Positions 34,685 through 43,343 are shown, numbered from the stretch's first letter. The stretch: DNA of 64,000 bases from Allobosea sp. BH3 (GCF_025499465.1 NZ_JAIMCA010000006.1:62001-126000); one strand, 5' to 3'. Translations and numbers: made by a program. The notes: generated from the sequence alone by a model not told the origin.

Positions 34685-35626
34685 ATGCTCCGTTTCTTTC
34701 TTCTCCGATTTGCGCGCGCCCTGCTGACGGTCGCCATCTGCGTCTCGGCAGTGTTCATCGCGCTGCGCCTGGCCGGCGATCCGGCCGAGATCATGCTGCC
34801 GAACGACACGCCGCCGGATGTGCGCGCCCATTATCGCGAGGCCTGGGGTCTCGACCGGCCCTTGGCGGAACAGTATCTGCGTTACATCGCCAGTGTCGCC
34901 CGCGGCGATTTCGGCCTGTCCTTCGCCGATGACCGGCCTGCCTTCGCGGCTGTGGTCGACGCCTTGCCGAAGACCTTTCTGCTCGGCTCGTCGGCGCTGA
35001 TGCTGGCGCTGCTCATCGGGCTGCCGCTCGGCATCCTCGCCGCCCTGCGCCAGAACCGCGCCGCCGACCGGCTCGCCATGGCGGTCGCGGTGCTCGGCTA
35101 CGCCATTCCCATCTTCTTCCTCGGCATCCTGCTCATCCTGCTGTTTGCGCTGAAGCTGCGCGTCCTGCCCTCGGCCGGCTCGGAGAGCCTCTGGCACCTC
35201 ATCCTGCCGACGGTGACGCTCGGCCTGCCGCTCGCCGGGCGGCTCGCGCGTTTCGCTCGCACCGCCACGCTGGAGGTCCTGGGCAAGCCCTATATCCGGG
35301 CGGCACGCGGGCGGGGCGTGATGCCGCTTGCTGTGATCATCCGCCACGCTCTGCCCAATGCGGCCGTGCCGCTGCTGATGTTCATCGGCATCGAGATCGG
35401 CCACATCCTGGCGGGCAGCGCGGTGGTGGAGACCATCTTCGCCTGGCCGGGCATAGGCAGGCTCCTGGTCGATTCGGTCTCGACGCGCGACCTCGCCGTG
35501 GTTCAGGCCGTGATCTTCACCGTGACGGTCATCATGGTCGGCGCCAATCTCCTGGTCGACGTCGTGCATATCCTCGTCGATCCACGGCTCGGCGGATTTT
35601 CCCGTGCTCTGGGCGGGCGGCCCTGA
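34685..35626 (+). CDS. ABC transporter permease, DppB/OppB type
   Basis: A 313-residue inner-membrane permease with six helices. It has the N-terminal dipeptide-class segment GLDRPLAEQYLRYI and a late GKPYIRAARGRGVMPLAVIIRHALPNA, the EAA-loop region contacting the ATPase. It pairs with the DppC-type permease, whose ATG overlaps its stop by 1 base. The system is formally of the dipeptide/nickel class, but the neighbouring phosphodiesterases and Pho box suggest an organophosphate substrate (inference). Confidence 0.92.
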   Translation: MLRFFLLRFARALLTVAICVSAVFIALRLAGDPAEIMLPNDTPPDVRAHYREAWGLDRPLAEQYLRYIASVARGDFGLSFADDRPAFAAVVDALPKTFLLGSSALMLALLIGLPLGILAALRQNRAADRLAMAVAVLGYAIPIFFLGILLILLFALKLRVLPSAGSESLWHLILPTVTLGLPLAGRLARFARTATLEVLGKPYIRAARGRGVMPLAVIIRHALPNAAVPLLMFIGIEIGHILAGSAVVETIFAWPGIGRLLVDSVSTRDLAVVQAVIFTVTVIMVGANLLVDVVHILVDPRLGGFSRALGGRP

Positions 35627-36507
35627 TGAGCGCAACCGCCCTCTCGTCCGCTCCGGCTCCGGCCGCTCGTGCAGCTAAAAGGCGGATGTCCCCCGTGGTG
35701 GCGATTTCGGCAGGTTTCCTGGCCGTCGTCGTGCTTGTAGCGCTGCTCGCCGACTGGCTGGCGCCGCTACCCTACACCGCCCAGAACCTCGCCGCCCGGC
35801 TGAAGCCGCCGCTGACGGAAGCGGGCGGCACGACCTACTGGCTCGGCACCGACCAGCTCGGCCGCGACATTCTGAGCCGAATGATCTTCGCGGTGCGCAC
35901 CTCGATCCTGATCGCCGTGATGGGGACGATGATCGGCGCCGTGTTCGGGACGTTGCTCGGCTTCGTCGCTGCGCGCCTCCGTGGTTTCACAGACCAGGCG
36001 ATCATGATGCTGGTCGACGCGCAGGCGGCGATCCCGGCGCTCTTCCTGGCGCTGACGATGCTTGCCTTCTTCGGAAACAACATCGTCCTGTTCATCATCC
36101 TCGTCAGCATCGACGGCTGGGACCGCTATACGCGGCTGGCGCGCGGGCTCGTCATCTCCGAGCAGGAGAGCGACTACATCAACGCAGTCGAGGCTCTTGG
36201 GGCGGGAACATCGCGCGTCATACTGCGCCATCTGCTGCCGAACATCGCCGCTGCGCTCGTGGTTCAAGCCACGCTGAACTTCCCGGGTACGATCCTGCTC
36301 GAAACCTCGCTGTCCTTTCTCGGGCTCGGCGTTCAGCCGCCGGGCACCTCGCTCGGCCTCATGCTCGGCGAAGGCCGTCGCTATCTGCTGAACGCCTGGT
36401 GGATCGCAGTCTTTCCGGGCCTGACGATATTCCTGACGACGCTGTCGATCAGCCTGTTCGGGGATTGGCTGCGCGATCGCTTCGACCCGACCAGCGAGAG
36501 GCACTGA
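35626..36507 (+). CDS. ABC transporter permease, DppC/OppC type
   Basis: A 293-residue permease with the DppC N-terminal extension before TM1 (about 28-48), then GTDQLGRDILSRMIFAVRTS, the family hallmark, and an EAA loop around INAVEALGAGTSRVILRHLLP. The second of two permeases of the importer. Start ATG 35626 is translationally coupled to the first permease. The GDPD gene follows after 4 bases. Confidence 0.92.
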   Translation: MSATALSSAPAPAARAAKRRMSPVVAISAGFLAVVVLVALLADWLAPLPYTAQNLAARLKPPLTEAGGTTYWLGTDQLGRDILSRMIFAVRTSILIAVMGTMIGAVFGTLLGFVAARLRGFTDQAIMMLVDAQAAIPALFLALTMLAFFGNNIVLFIILVSIDGWDRYTRLARGLVISEQESDYINAVEALGAGTSRVILRHLLPNIAAALVVQATLNFPGTILLETSLSFLGLGVQPPGTSLGLMLGEGRRYLLNAWWIAVFPGLTIFLTTLSISLFGDWLRDRFDPTSERH

Positions 36508-36511
36508 GACG

Positions 36512-37279
36512 ATGCGACCCGTTTCCGTCTTCGGCGCGGCACGTCCCCTGGCCATTGCCCACCGAGGCGGGGCGTTACTCGGGCCGGAGAACACGGCGCA
36601 GGCCTTCAGGGCCTCGATCGAGGCGGGCGCCGAAATCGTGGAGACGGATGTGCGGCTTAGTGCCGACGGCGCTCTCGTCTGCCTTCACGATGCGGACCTC
36701 GCGCGCCTGACCGGCGATCCGCGGCGGGTGGCGGAGACCGATCTGGCGACGCTCCGAGCGCTCCTGCCCGGTCTTATGACGCTGGACGAGGCGATCTTCG
36801 CATCTGCGCCGCTGGGGCTTCTGCTCGATGTCAAGCTGCACGAGCCGCGCGTCCTTAACCCGATCCTCGCGGCCCTGGATACGGCGGATGCCGCTCCGCG
36901 CGGGCTGCTCGGCCTGCGGGACATCGAACTCATCGCCGCCGCGCGCCGGCTGTCGCCGCAGATCGCGATCCTCGCTCTGGTTCCCGATCCGGATTCCATC
37001 GTGGCGGCTCGTTCCGCCGGAGCCGACCTGTTCAGGCTCTGGCAAGGGCATGCGACGCCGGAGCGGCTCGCGGCCGTGCACGAGGCCGGCATGGGCTCGG
37101 TCATCATGGTGGGCCAGCCGCGCTCGGTCGCGGAGCCCGGCTATCCGCCGTTCCCTGTCGGCCGCATTGATCAGGACGGTATCGCGCGGGTGCTGGCGCT
37201 CGGCCCGGACGCTGTGATGCTCGACGACCCGCGCCTACTGCTGTCCACACGGACTGTCACCGGCCCGTCGTCAATCTGA
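36512..37279 (+). CDS. glycerophosphodiester phosphodiesterase family protein
   Basis: A 255-residue GDPD TIM barrel without signal peptide, so cytoplasmic. Metal and catalytic residues are visible: His17 and Arg18 (AHRGG), Glu26 (GPENT), Glu44 and Asp46 (ETDVRLSADG) and His59 (CLHDADL). It cleaves glycerophosphodiesters to glycerol-3-phosphate and an alcohol. Embedded between permease and substrate-binding genes, it probably processes what the ABC system imports. Confidence 0.92.
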   Translation: MRPVSVFGAARPLAIAHRGGALLGPENTAQAFRASIEAGAEIVETDVRLSADGALVCLHDADLARLTGDPRRVAETDLATLRALLPGLMTLDEAIFASAPLGLLLDVKLHEPRVLNPILAALDTADAAPRGLLGLRDIELIAAARRLSPQIAILALVPDPDSIVAARSAGADLFRLWQGHATPERLAAVHEAGMGSVIMVGQPRSVAEPGYPPFPVGRIDQDGIARVLALGPDAVMLDDPRLLLSTRTVTGPSSI

Positions 37280-37343
37280 TGCAAGGCAGTCGCATCGCGG
37301 CGCCGGTTTGTCGGCGCCGGCCGGATGTCTTGCGAGGAATCCC

Positions 37344-38906
37344 ATGCCCGTCCTGTCCCGCCGCCGCTTCATCGAGGGCGCTGCCGCCATCCCGGTTGCT
37401 CTCGCCGTGCCGCCCGCCCTCGCCGCGGATGATCGTCGCCCGAACTTCACCGTCGCCGTGGCCGATCTGCCGGCGACGCTGGAGCCGGCGCGCGAACTTT
37501 CCAATGTCGGTACGCGCGTCACCTACTCGATCTTCGACACGCTGATCCGTCGCGATTTCCTCGGCGCGGCCGATGGTGGCGGCTCGGAGCTCAAGCCGCA
37601 TCTGGCGACGAAATGGGAGCGGCTCTCGCCGCAGGAACTCGTTGTCACGCTGCGCCAGGGCGTGAAGTTCCACAACGGTGACGAGCTCACCTCCGAGGAC
37701 GTGGCCTACACCTTCCGCGAAGGCCGCATGTGGGGCGACAAGGCCCAGATCCCTGGCGGCAGGCCCTATTTCGGCATTCTCGCCAGTGTCGAGCCCGTGG
37801 ACCGCTATACCGTCCGCTTCAAGACCAAGGTCGCGGACGTGCTGCTGGAGCAGCGCCTCGCTTCGTGGTGCGCCTGGATCGTCAACAAGCGCGCCTATGA
37901 GGCGATGGGCTTCGAGGCCTATTCGCGCAAGCCTGTCGCGACCGGCCCGTATCGTGTCGTCTCCCATTCGGCCGCCGAGGCCACGGTGCTGGAAGCTTTC
38001 GACGATTATTTCATGGGCAAGCCGACGGCGAAGCGCGTCTCCTTCAAGCGGGTGCCGGAGCTGGCGGCACGTGTGGCCGGCCTCGTCGCGGGCGACTACG
38101 ACCTGATCACGAACATTCCGCCCGACCAGATGAGCGTGGTCGGCGGTTACAAGGACATCGACGTGCGTTCCGTCGTGCTCGCGAACGTCCATGTCCTGGC
38201 CTACAACGATCAGGACAAGGTGCTCTCCGACAAGCGCGTGCGGCAGGCGCTCAACTACGCGATCGACCGGCAGAAGCTCGTCGATGCGCTTTGGCAGGGT
38301 ACGGCGCAGGTGCCTGCCAGCCACAATTTCCCGGAATACGGCAAGATGTTCGTCGAGGGTCGCAAGCTGGCCTATGACCCGGCCAAAGCTGCGGCGCTGC
38401 TCAAGGAGGCCGGCTACAAGGGCGAGCCGATCGTCTATCGCACCATGGCCAACTACTACACCAATGCGCTCGAAGCCGCGCAGATCCTTGTCGAGCAGTG
38501 GAAGGCCGTCGGCATCAACGCCTCCCTGCAGGTCGTCGAGAACTCCACGCAGATGCGCGGCGCCAATACGCAAATCTTCAACTGGTCGAACTCGACGCGC
38601 CTGCCCGACCCGCTCGGATCGATCTGGGTCGCCTGGGGCCCGGCCGGCGAGATCCAGGTCTCGAAGTTCTGGACCTCGACGCAGGCCTTCAACAAGGCGG
38701 GCACGGCGCTTGAGGCCGAGACCGACCCGGCCAAGCGCAAGGCGCTCTTCACCGAGATGCTAGACAGCTGGGAGGACGAGGCGCCGGCCACGATCCTCTA
38801 CCAGCCGAGCGAAGCCTACGCGATCAAGAAGTCGATCGGCTGGCGACCCACGACCTTCTACTTCATGGACCTGCGGCCGGATAATCTGAGCTTCCCCAAG
38901 GCCTGA
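37344..38906 (+). CDS. ABC transporter substrate-binding protein (SBP family 5), Tat-type signal
   Basis: A 520-residue periplasmic binding protein of the dipeptide class. Start ATG 37344 follows GCGAGGAA. The N-terminus SRRRFIEGAAAIPVALAVPP has a twin-arginine motif and a short hydrophobic stretch, so Tat export is likely. Family-5 features: LEPARELSNVGTRVTYSIFD, LRQGVKFHNGDELTSEDVAYT and DKRVRQALNYAIDRQKLV. Last gene of the Pho-box operon. The ligand is unknown; a phosphodiester is inferred from neighbours. Confidence 0.92.
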   Translation: MPVLSRRRFIEGAAAIPVALAVPPALAADDRRPNFTVAVADLPATLEPARELSNVGTRVTYSIFDTLIRRDFLGAADGGGSELKPHLATKWERLSPQELVVTLRQGVKFHNGDELTSEDVAYTFREGRMWGDKAQIPGGRPYFGILASVEPVDRYTVRFKTKVADVLLEQRLASWCAWIVNKRAYEAMGFEAYSRKPVATGPYRVVSHSAAEATVLEAFDDYFMGKPTAKRVSFKRVPELAARVAGLVAGDYDLITNIPPDQMSVVGGYKDIDVRSVVLANVHVLAYNDQDKVLSDKRVRQALNYAIDRQKLVDALWQGTAQVPASHNFPEYGKMFVEGRKLAYDPAKAAALLKEAGYKGEPIVYRTMANYYTNALEAAQILVEQWKAVGINASLQVVENSTQMRGANTQIFNWSNSTRLPDPLGSIWVAWGPAGEIQVSKFWTSTQAFNKAGTALEAETDPAKRKALFTEMLDSWEDEAPATILYQPSEAYAIKKSIGWRPTTFYFMDLRPDNLSFPKA

Positions 38907-38932
38907 AGCTTCCGACGAGGCTCTGGAAACGG

Positions 38933-38957
38933 AAAGGGCGGCCATCGGCCGCCCTTT
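38933..38957. terminator. bidirectional terminator between the two converging transport operons
   Basis: Perfect 11-bp stem AAAGGGCGGCC / GGCCGCCCTTT with an ATC loop. The flanks are T-rich on the + side and read TTTCCG on the - side. It lies between the substrate-binding gene (+) and the phosphodiesterase gene (-). Confidence 0.75.
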
Positions 38958-38982
38958 CTGCATTTCGGGACGCTCAAGAAGG

Positions 38983-40449
38983 CTAGTGCCCGCCTCCGAG
39001 GATGAAGCGACGCCCATCCTGCTCGACGATGTCGACATGCTGGGCGAAGGCGCCACTGCCGCCCGAATGCCGCGCGACTCGTGCCTCTTCCCGAGGCGGT
39101 GCGGCGAGATTGCGCCCCATCATCGTGGCCGCCGGGGCAAGGCCCAGCAGGCCGAGCACGGTCGGGCCGATATCGATGATGCCGGCCGGCTCCTGCGACA
39201 GGCCGCGATGGCCTCGGGCATCGCTGACGATCAGCACGGTGTTCAGCTCGTGAGGGTTGATGCCGCCATGCATGCCGCCGCCGAGCGGCACGTCGCCCGG
39301 CGTCATCGCCCCGAGGCCGGGCAGGCCATAGGGGTCAGCATCGAGCGTCGATTTCAGGATGAACATCAGTTCCGGCTGGCGGGTGCCGTGGCCCGTGCCC
39401 ATCAGGCCGAGCGACAGCGTGCCAGCGACCTGGCCCTCGACGCCGTTGCGATCCGGCGAAAAGACATGGCCCACGGCCGGATTCTCCATCAGCCAGGCCG
39501 CGATGCGTTCGACCTCGCGGGGATCCCCTTCGCGCAAGCGGATTTCGCCGCTAATGCCGCCGGTGGCGACCAGGGTTGCACCGTCGACCGCCTTGGCCGC
39601 GCTCAGGTCGAAGCCTGCCTGCTGCGCGGTTTCGAACAGCGGCTCGACCGAGCCCGTGGAGATCTGGCCATGATCGGAGGCGACGATCACCGCGATGCGC
39701 TCCGCATCGGGCTGCGCCTCGACCCAGTCGAGGATCGTGCCGAAGGCCCGGTCGGCCTCACGCAATCCGGCCATGGCTTCGGGCGAGCCGAGGCCGCGAT
39801 AGTGGAAGGTCGTATCGGGCTCGTTGAACCAGATCAGCGCCACGTCGGGTCGCGTCGGGAGCACGATATCGGTCATGACGCGCCCGCCATAGGCGAGTTC
39901 CTGCAGCCGAGGCAGCTCGCGCTCGGGCAGCGGGCCGAGACGCTTGATCGCGTTCTCGACGGCTTCCGGCGTCTGCGTCGCCTCGGCGCCATGCATGGAG
40001 AAGGTCCAGTGCCCGTTGGCGCGAGCGCGCGGATTGATGAAATGAGCCGATCCGGCCGACCCTGTATGCACCACGGCCAGCTTCTTGCCGGCGCGGGCGA
40101 GCACGTCGCCGAAGGTGTCGGCGGCCAGCAGGCGGCCGTCATGATGGGCCTCGGCGCGGCGGATCTGGCCTGCGTCGCTGGTGTCGAAGATCCGGTCGGG
40201 GATCGCCTCGCGATGATAGAAGGCGTTGCCCAAGATGCCATGCACGATCGGCGGCGCACCGGCCGCGATCGAACTCGTCGCGACCCGTGTCACCGAAGGG
40301 AAGACGCTGCGCGCCCGGCGGAACCAGGTTCCGTTCGCGGCAAGCCTCATGATGTTCGGCGTCAGCTCGGGCGTGACGAGATCCGGCCTCAGCCCGTCGA
40401 AGACGGCGATGACGACACGGTCGGCGGTGGGCTGGTCGGGGCGGCTCAT
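38983..40449 (-). CDS. alkaline-phosphatase-superfamily phosphodiesterase (nucleotide pyrophosphatase/NPP-like)
   Basis: A 488-residue metalloenzyme. Zinc-site motifs: VFDGLRPD near the start, nucleophile Thr in FPSVTRVATSSIA, IWFNEPDTTFHYRG, VASDHGQ and a late GTGHGT. It hydrolyses phosphodiesters or pyrophosphates. ATG 40449 is preferred because GGAG lies 5 bases upstream; the frame is open to 40611. No clear signal peptide is seen, which points to cytoplasmic action on imported substrate. Third gene of the - strand operon with the two ABC ATPases. Confidence 0.88.
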   Translation of the reverse strand: MSRPDQPTADRVVIAVFDGLRPDLVTPELTPNIMRLAANGTWFRRARSVFPSVTRVATSSIAAGAPPIVHGILGNAFYHREAIPDRIFDTSDAGQIRRAEAHHDGRLLAADTFGDVLARAGKKLAVVHTGSAGSAHFINPRARANGHWTFSMHGAEATQTPEAVENAIKRLGPLPERELPRLQELAYGGRVMTDIVLPTRPDVALIWFNEPDTTFHYRGLGSPEAMAGLREADRAFGTILDWVEAQPDAERIAVIVASDHGQISTGSVEPLFETAQQAGFDLSAAKAVDGATLVATGGISGEIRLREGDPREVERIAAWLMENPAVGHVFSPDRNGVEGQVAGTLSLGLMGTGHGTRQPELMFILKSTLDADPYGLPGLGAMTPGDVPLGGGMHGGINPHELNTVLIVSDARGHRGLSQEPAGIIDIGPTVLGLLGLAPAATMMGRNLAAPPREEARVARHSGGSGAFAQHVDIVEQDGRRFILGGGH

Positions 40450-40475
40450 CATGTCTCCGGATGTTCGTCGAGGTC

Positions 40476-41459
40476 TCAGGCGGCAGCGGCCGTCGGTGCC
40501 GCATCCGCCAGATGACAGGCTGCGAGCCGGCCATCGGTCGTTGGTCGCAGGGCTGGCACCTCTTCCCGGCAGCGGGCCACTGCCCTCGGGCAACGTGGAT
40601 GGAAGGCGCAACCCGACGGCCTGTCGACCGGATTCGGCGGATCACCCTTCAGGATGATGCGTCCTTGCGTGCCCCGCAACGGCGTCGGCACGGCCGAGAC
40701 CAGCGCTTCTGTATAGGGATGGGCCGGCGCATGGAACAACGCGTCCGGCGGACCCTGCTCGACGATGCGGCCGAGATACATCACCGCGACCTGGTCGGCG
40801 ATCTGCCGGACCACCTTGAGGTCATGACTGATGAAGAGATAGGCCATGCCGAAGCGCGTCTGCAGGTCCAGCATGAGGTTGATGACCTGCGCCGCGACCG
40901 AGACATCGAGCGCCGAGATCGGCTCATCGCAGACGAGCAGGGCCGGATCGAGCACCAGCGCACGGGCGAGCACGACACGCTGGCGCTGCCCGCCCGACAG
41001 CTCATGCGGATAGCGCTCGAACAGGTCCGGCCTCAGGCCAACCGCCTCGAACAGGGCGAGCGCCTTCTCCCGCTGCGCGCCGGCTGCGCCTTCCAGGCGA
41101 TGGATGACCAGCGGCTCGAGTACCTGCTGGCCGACGGGCAGGCGCCGGTCGAGCGCGGCGAGCGGGTCCTGGTGCACCAGCTGCATGCGCCGGCGCAGGG
41201 CGCGCCAGTGCCGATCACGCAGCGCGGTCACCGGCGTGCCCTCGAAGGTGATACGCCCCCGCGTCGCCGGCAGGAGCCCGAGGGCCAGCTTTGCGGTGGT
41301 CGACTTGCCACAGCCGGATTCCCCGACGATGCCGAGCGTCCGGCCGCGTTCGAGCGAGAAGCTGACACCGTCAACCGCGTGCAGGATCCGACGCACGCCG
41401 CCGGCGGCAGAGACCGGGTACTCGCGGGCGAGATCGCGAACCTCGAGAAGCGCCGTCAT
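40476..41459 (-). CDS. ABC transporter ATP-binding protein, DppF/OppF type
   Basis: A 327-residue ATPase. Walker A is GIVGESGCGKST, the signature ELSGGQRQRVVLARAL, Walker B LLVCDEPISALD and the switch His VFISHD-like (LFISHDLKVV). The C-terminal oligopeptide-type extension contains CAFHPRCPRAVARC, a four-Cys cluster region. It overlaps the DppD-type gene by 4 bases and is followed by the phosphodiesterase after 26 bases. Confidence 0.92.
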   Translation of the reverse strand: MTALLEVRDLAREYPVSAAGGVRRILHAVDGVSFSLERGRTLGIVGESGCGKSTTAKLALGLLPATRGRITFEGTPVTALRDRHWRALRRRMQLVHQDPLAALDRRLPVGQQVLEPLVIHRLEGAAGAQREKALALFEAVGLRPDLFERYPHELSGGQRQRVVLARALVLDPALLVCDEPISALDVSVAAQVINLMLDLQTRFGMAYLFISHDLKVVRQIADQVAVMYLGRIVEQGPPDALFHAPAHPYTEALVSAVPTPLRGTQGRIILKGDPPNPVDRPSGCAFHPRCPRAVARCREEVPALRPTTDGRLAACHLADAAPTAAAA

Positions 41460-42559
41460 GCCGGCGCTCCCATCCGCTCGGGCACCGTCATGGCTGGAAA
41501 CGATGCTCCCTCAGCCGATATCGGCTTGCCGAGCCGCAGGCAGGCGGCGCGCTGATCCTGGGCCGCGAAAATCAGCTCGGGCAGTTCGTGGCCGCAGCGT
41601 TCGACGGCGATCGGGCAGCGCGGCGCGAAGGCGCACCCCGGCGGAGTGGCGGCGGGGGCCGGAACCGTGCCTGGGATCGGTGTCAGCCGCCGCCTGGGGC
41701 CATCGAGCGCTGGAAGTGCCGCAAGCAGGCCCTGCGTGTAGGGGTGGCGCGGCCGCGTCAGCAGGTCCTGAGTCGCCGCCGTCTCGACGATCCGGCCGGC
41801 ATACATCACCGCGATCCGCTCGCAGAGATCGCCGACGACGCCGATATCGTGCGAGATCAGGACCAACGCCATGCCGGTCTCGCGACGGAGATCCCGGATC
41901 AGGTCGAGCACCTGGGCCTGGATGGTCGCGTCGAGTGCGGTGGTCGGCTCGTCTGCGACAAGGACATCCGGCTCCCCCGCCAGCGCCAACGCGATCATCA
42001 CACGCTGGTTCATCCCGCCGGAGAACTCGTGTGGATACTGCTTCAGGCGCCGGGGACCATCGGCGATGCCGACCCGGTCGAGCAGACGCAGCGCCTCGCG
42101 CCGTGCCGGCTCGCCGGTCAGGCCGCGATGCAGGCGCAGCACCTCCGCGAGCTGAGCGCCAATGCGCTGCACGGGATTCAGGGCGCTGCTCGGGTCCTGG
42201 AAGATCATGGCGATACGGCCGCCGCGGACCCGCGAGAGGTCGCGCTCGGACATTTTCGCGATGTCGCGCCCGTCGAGCAGCACTTCCCCGCCGATCATCG
42301 CGCCTCGCCCGAGAAGACGCAGCGCGGCGAGCCAGGTGATGCTCTTGCCGCAGCCCGATTCTCCGACGATCCCGAGCGCCTCGCCGGGGGCAAGGGAAAG
42401 CTCCAGACCGCGAACGATCGCAGCCGCCCCACCCATCGCGACCGTGAATCCCTTCAATTGAAGAAGGGGAACACCGGCGGCGCGGTCGGGAAAAGCCGAT
42501 GCCTGTATAGGGCCACCATCGGGCGTAGCAGCTGACCATGATTGCATGAGAACCGGCAT
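41456..42559 (-). CDS. ABC transporter ATP-binding protein, DppD/OppD type
   Basis: A 367-residue ATPase. Walker A is GIVGESGCGKSI, the signature FSGGMNQRVMIALAL, Walker B VLVADEPTTALD and the switch LVLISHDIGVV. The oligopeptide-type C-terminus has CAFAPRCPIAVERC. ATG 42559 is used; ATG 42547 is an alternative, and the Pho-box candidate just upstream would favour a later start. It forms the importer with the permeases encoded on the other strand. Confidence 0.9.
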   Translation of the reverse strand: MPVLMQSWSAATPDGGPIQASAFPDRAAGVPLLQLKGFTVAMGGAAAIVRGLELSLAPGEALGIVGESGCGKSITWLAALRLLGRGAMIGGEVLLDGRDIAKMSERDLSRVRGGRIAMIFQDPSSALNPVQRIGAQLAEVLRLHRGLTGEPARREALRLLDRVGIADGPRRLKQYPHEFSGGMNQRVMIALALAGEPDVLVADEPTTALDATIQAQVLDLIRDLRRETGMALVLISHDIGVVGDLCERIAVMYAGRIVETAATQDLLTRPRHPYTQGLLAALPALDGPRRRLTPIPGTVPAPAATPPGCAFAPRCPIAVERCGHELPELIFAAQDQRAACLRLGKPISAEGASFPAMTVPERMGAPA

Positions 42560-42571
42560 ACTGCCGGGCTC

Positions 42572-42589
42572 ATGACCGTCTTGTGACGC
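42572..42589 (-). promoter_or_regulatory. candidate second Pho box
   Basis: On the - strand GCGTCAC-AAGA-CGGTCAT: two 7-base repeats with a 4-base spacer. The second half-site matches CTGTCAT at 6 of 7; the first is weaker. It lies just upstream of the ABC ATPase operon, which would be co-regulated with the + strand operon. Confidence 0.45.
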
Positions 42590-42688
42590 TACGCTGGGCA
42601 TCCTGCTGAGCGCGAAGCGAGACACGGCGTTTCTCAGCCGGCGCTTGTCTTCCTCGGGCTATCTCGACTGGGGCGAGCAGGCTGGCCG

Positions 42689-42808
42689 TCACCTCGCCGT
42701 CCCGAGATCGAGATGCGGATCACGGTCGTTGCGGCATTCGCTGCAGCTGAAAGTGATGCGGAACGGGGCGTCGCACCAGGTTGCGCCGGGGGCGTGAATG
42801 TCCAGCAT
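42689..42808 (-). CDS. possible very small Cys-containing protein
   Basis: A 39-codon frame from ATG 42808 with strongly G/C-ending codons. It has three Cys in WCDAPFRITFSCSECRN, arranged like half of a zinc ribbon. No convincing ribosome binding site. It is either a real small protein or the remnant of a longer one. I do not recognise it. Confidence 0.35.
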   Translation of the reverse strand: MLDIHAPGATWCDAPFRITFSCSECRNDRDPHLDLGTAR

Positions 42809-42944
42809 TCCAAGAACGCGACATCCGCCGGGGATTTGTCGGGAATTTTGTCCCGATCGGGTCGCCTTCATCCCGAACGAAGCCGTTCCACTCTTCGGGG
42901 CCGGAAACGGCGGCCGAATCAACACTTGATTCAGTGATGATTTA

Positions 42945-43022
42945 TGGTCGGAGCGAGAGGATTCGAACCTCCGACCCCTTGTCCCCCAGACAAGTGCGCT
43001 AACCGGGCTGCGCTACGCTCCG
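42945..43022 (-). tRNA. tRNA-Pro (anticodon GGG)
   Basis: On the - strand the acceptor stem CGGAGCG / CGCTCCG (7 bp) closes a normal cloverleaf. The D arm is GCGCAGCCCGGTTAGCGC, the anticodon loop CTGGGGG gives anticodon GGG, and the T arm contains GGTTCGAATCC. Discriminator A and an encoded CCA end complete it (42945-42947). It reads CCC, and CCU by wobble. Confidence 0.95.
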
Positions 43023-43124
43023 ACGGCTCGGCTTATAGTGGCGGGCCGGCGCAGATGCAATGCGCTTCGACGCTAAAGATGAACCGCGCTGGCGAAGAGC
43101 GCAGCGAGGCCATCGATAGACCAA

Positions 43125-43149
43125 GGAACCGCGAGCCGGCTCGGCGATT
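43125..43149 (+). promoter_or_regulatory. EcfG-like promoter before a 27-residue protein
   Basis: GGAAC-N16-GATT: the -35 element is exact and the -10 keeps only the TT of the CGTT consensus. It ends 27 bases before the small ORF start, with a GGAGG box in between, a normal spacing for a short leader. Confidence 0.3.
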
Positions 43150-43175
43150 ATCCCCTCCAAACGACGGAGGATGAG

Positions 43176-43259
43176 ATGGAGGATGCACTCTTCATCACCG
43201 TGGGCATGATGGCCGTGGCGGCCGCAGCCTGGTTTGCCACGCAGCGCTGGAACATCTGA
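43176..43259 (+). CDS. 27-residue single-span membrane peptide
   Basis: ATG 43176 to TGA 43257-43259 encodes a 27-residue peptide, too short for normal gene callers. A perfect GGAGG box lies 5 bases before the start. Residues 5-22 are hydrophobic (LFITVGMMAVAAAAW), and the tail is ATQRWNI, suggesting one membrane helix. It stands alone between the tRNA and the diguanylate cyclase. Function unknown; tiny membrane peptides often regulate transporters or sensors. Confidence 0.5.
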   Translation: MEDALFITVGMMAVAAAAWFATQRWNI

Positions 43260-43343
43260 ACAGCCTGTCGGGATGGCAGCAGGTAGGTTGTGCGCGCGGC
43301 ATGGTGCCGGCCTCGGCAAAAATCATCTTCCGACGTGATGCCC

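Noticed and set aside
42945-43022. tRNA-Pro as an attachment site of an integrated element
   Set aside because: The adjacent small-protein region is suggestive, but no second copy of the tRNA 3' end and no integrase were found in the window.
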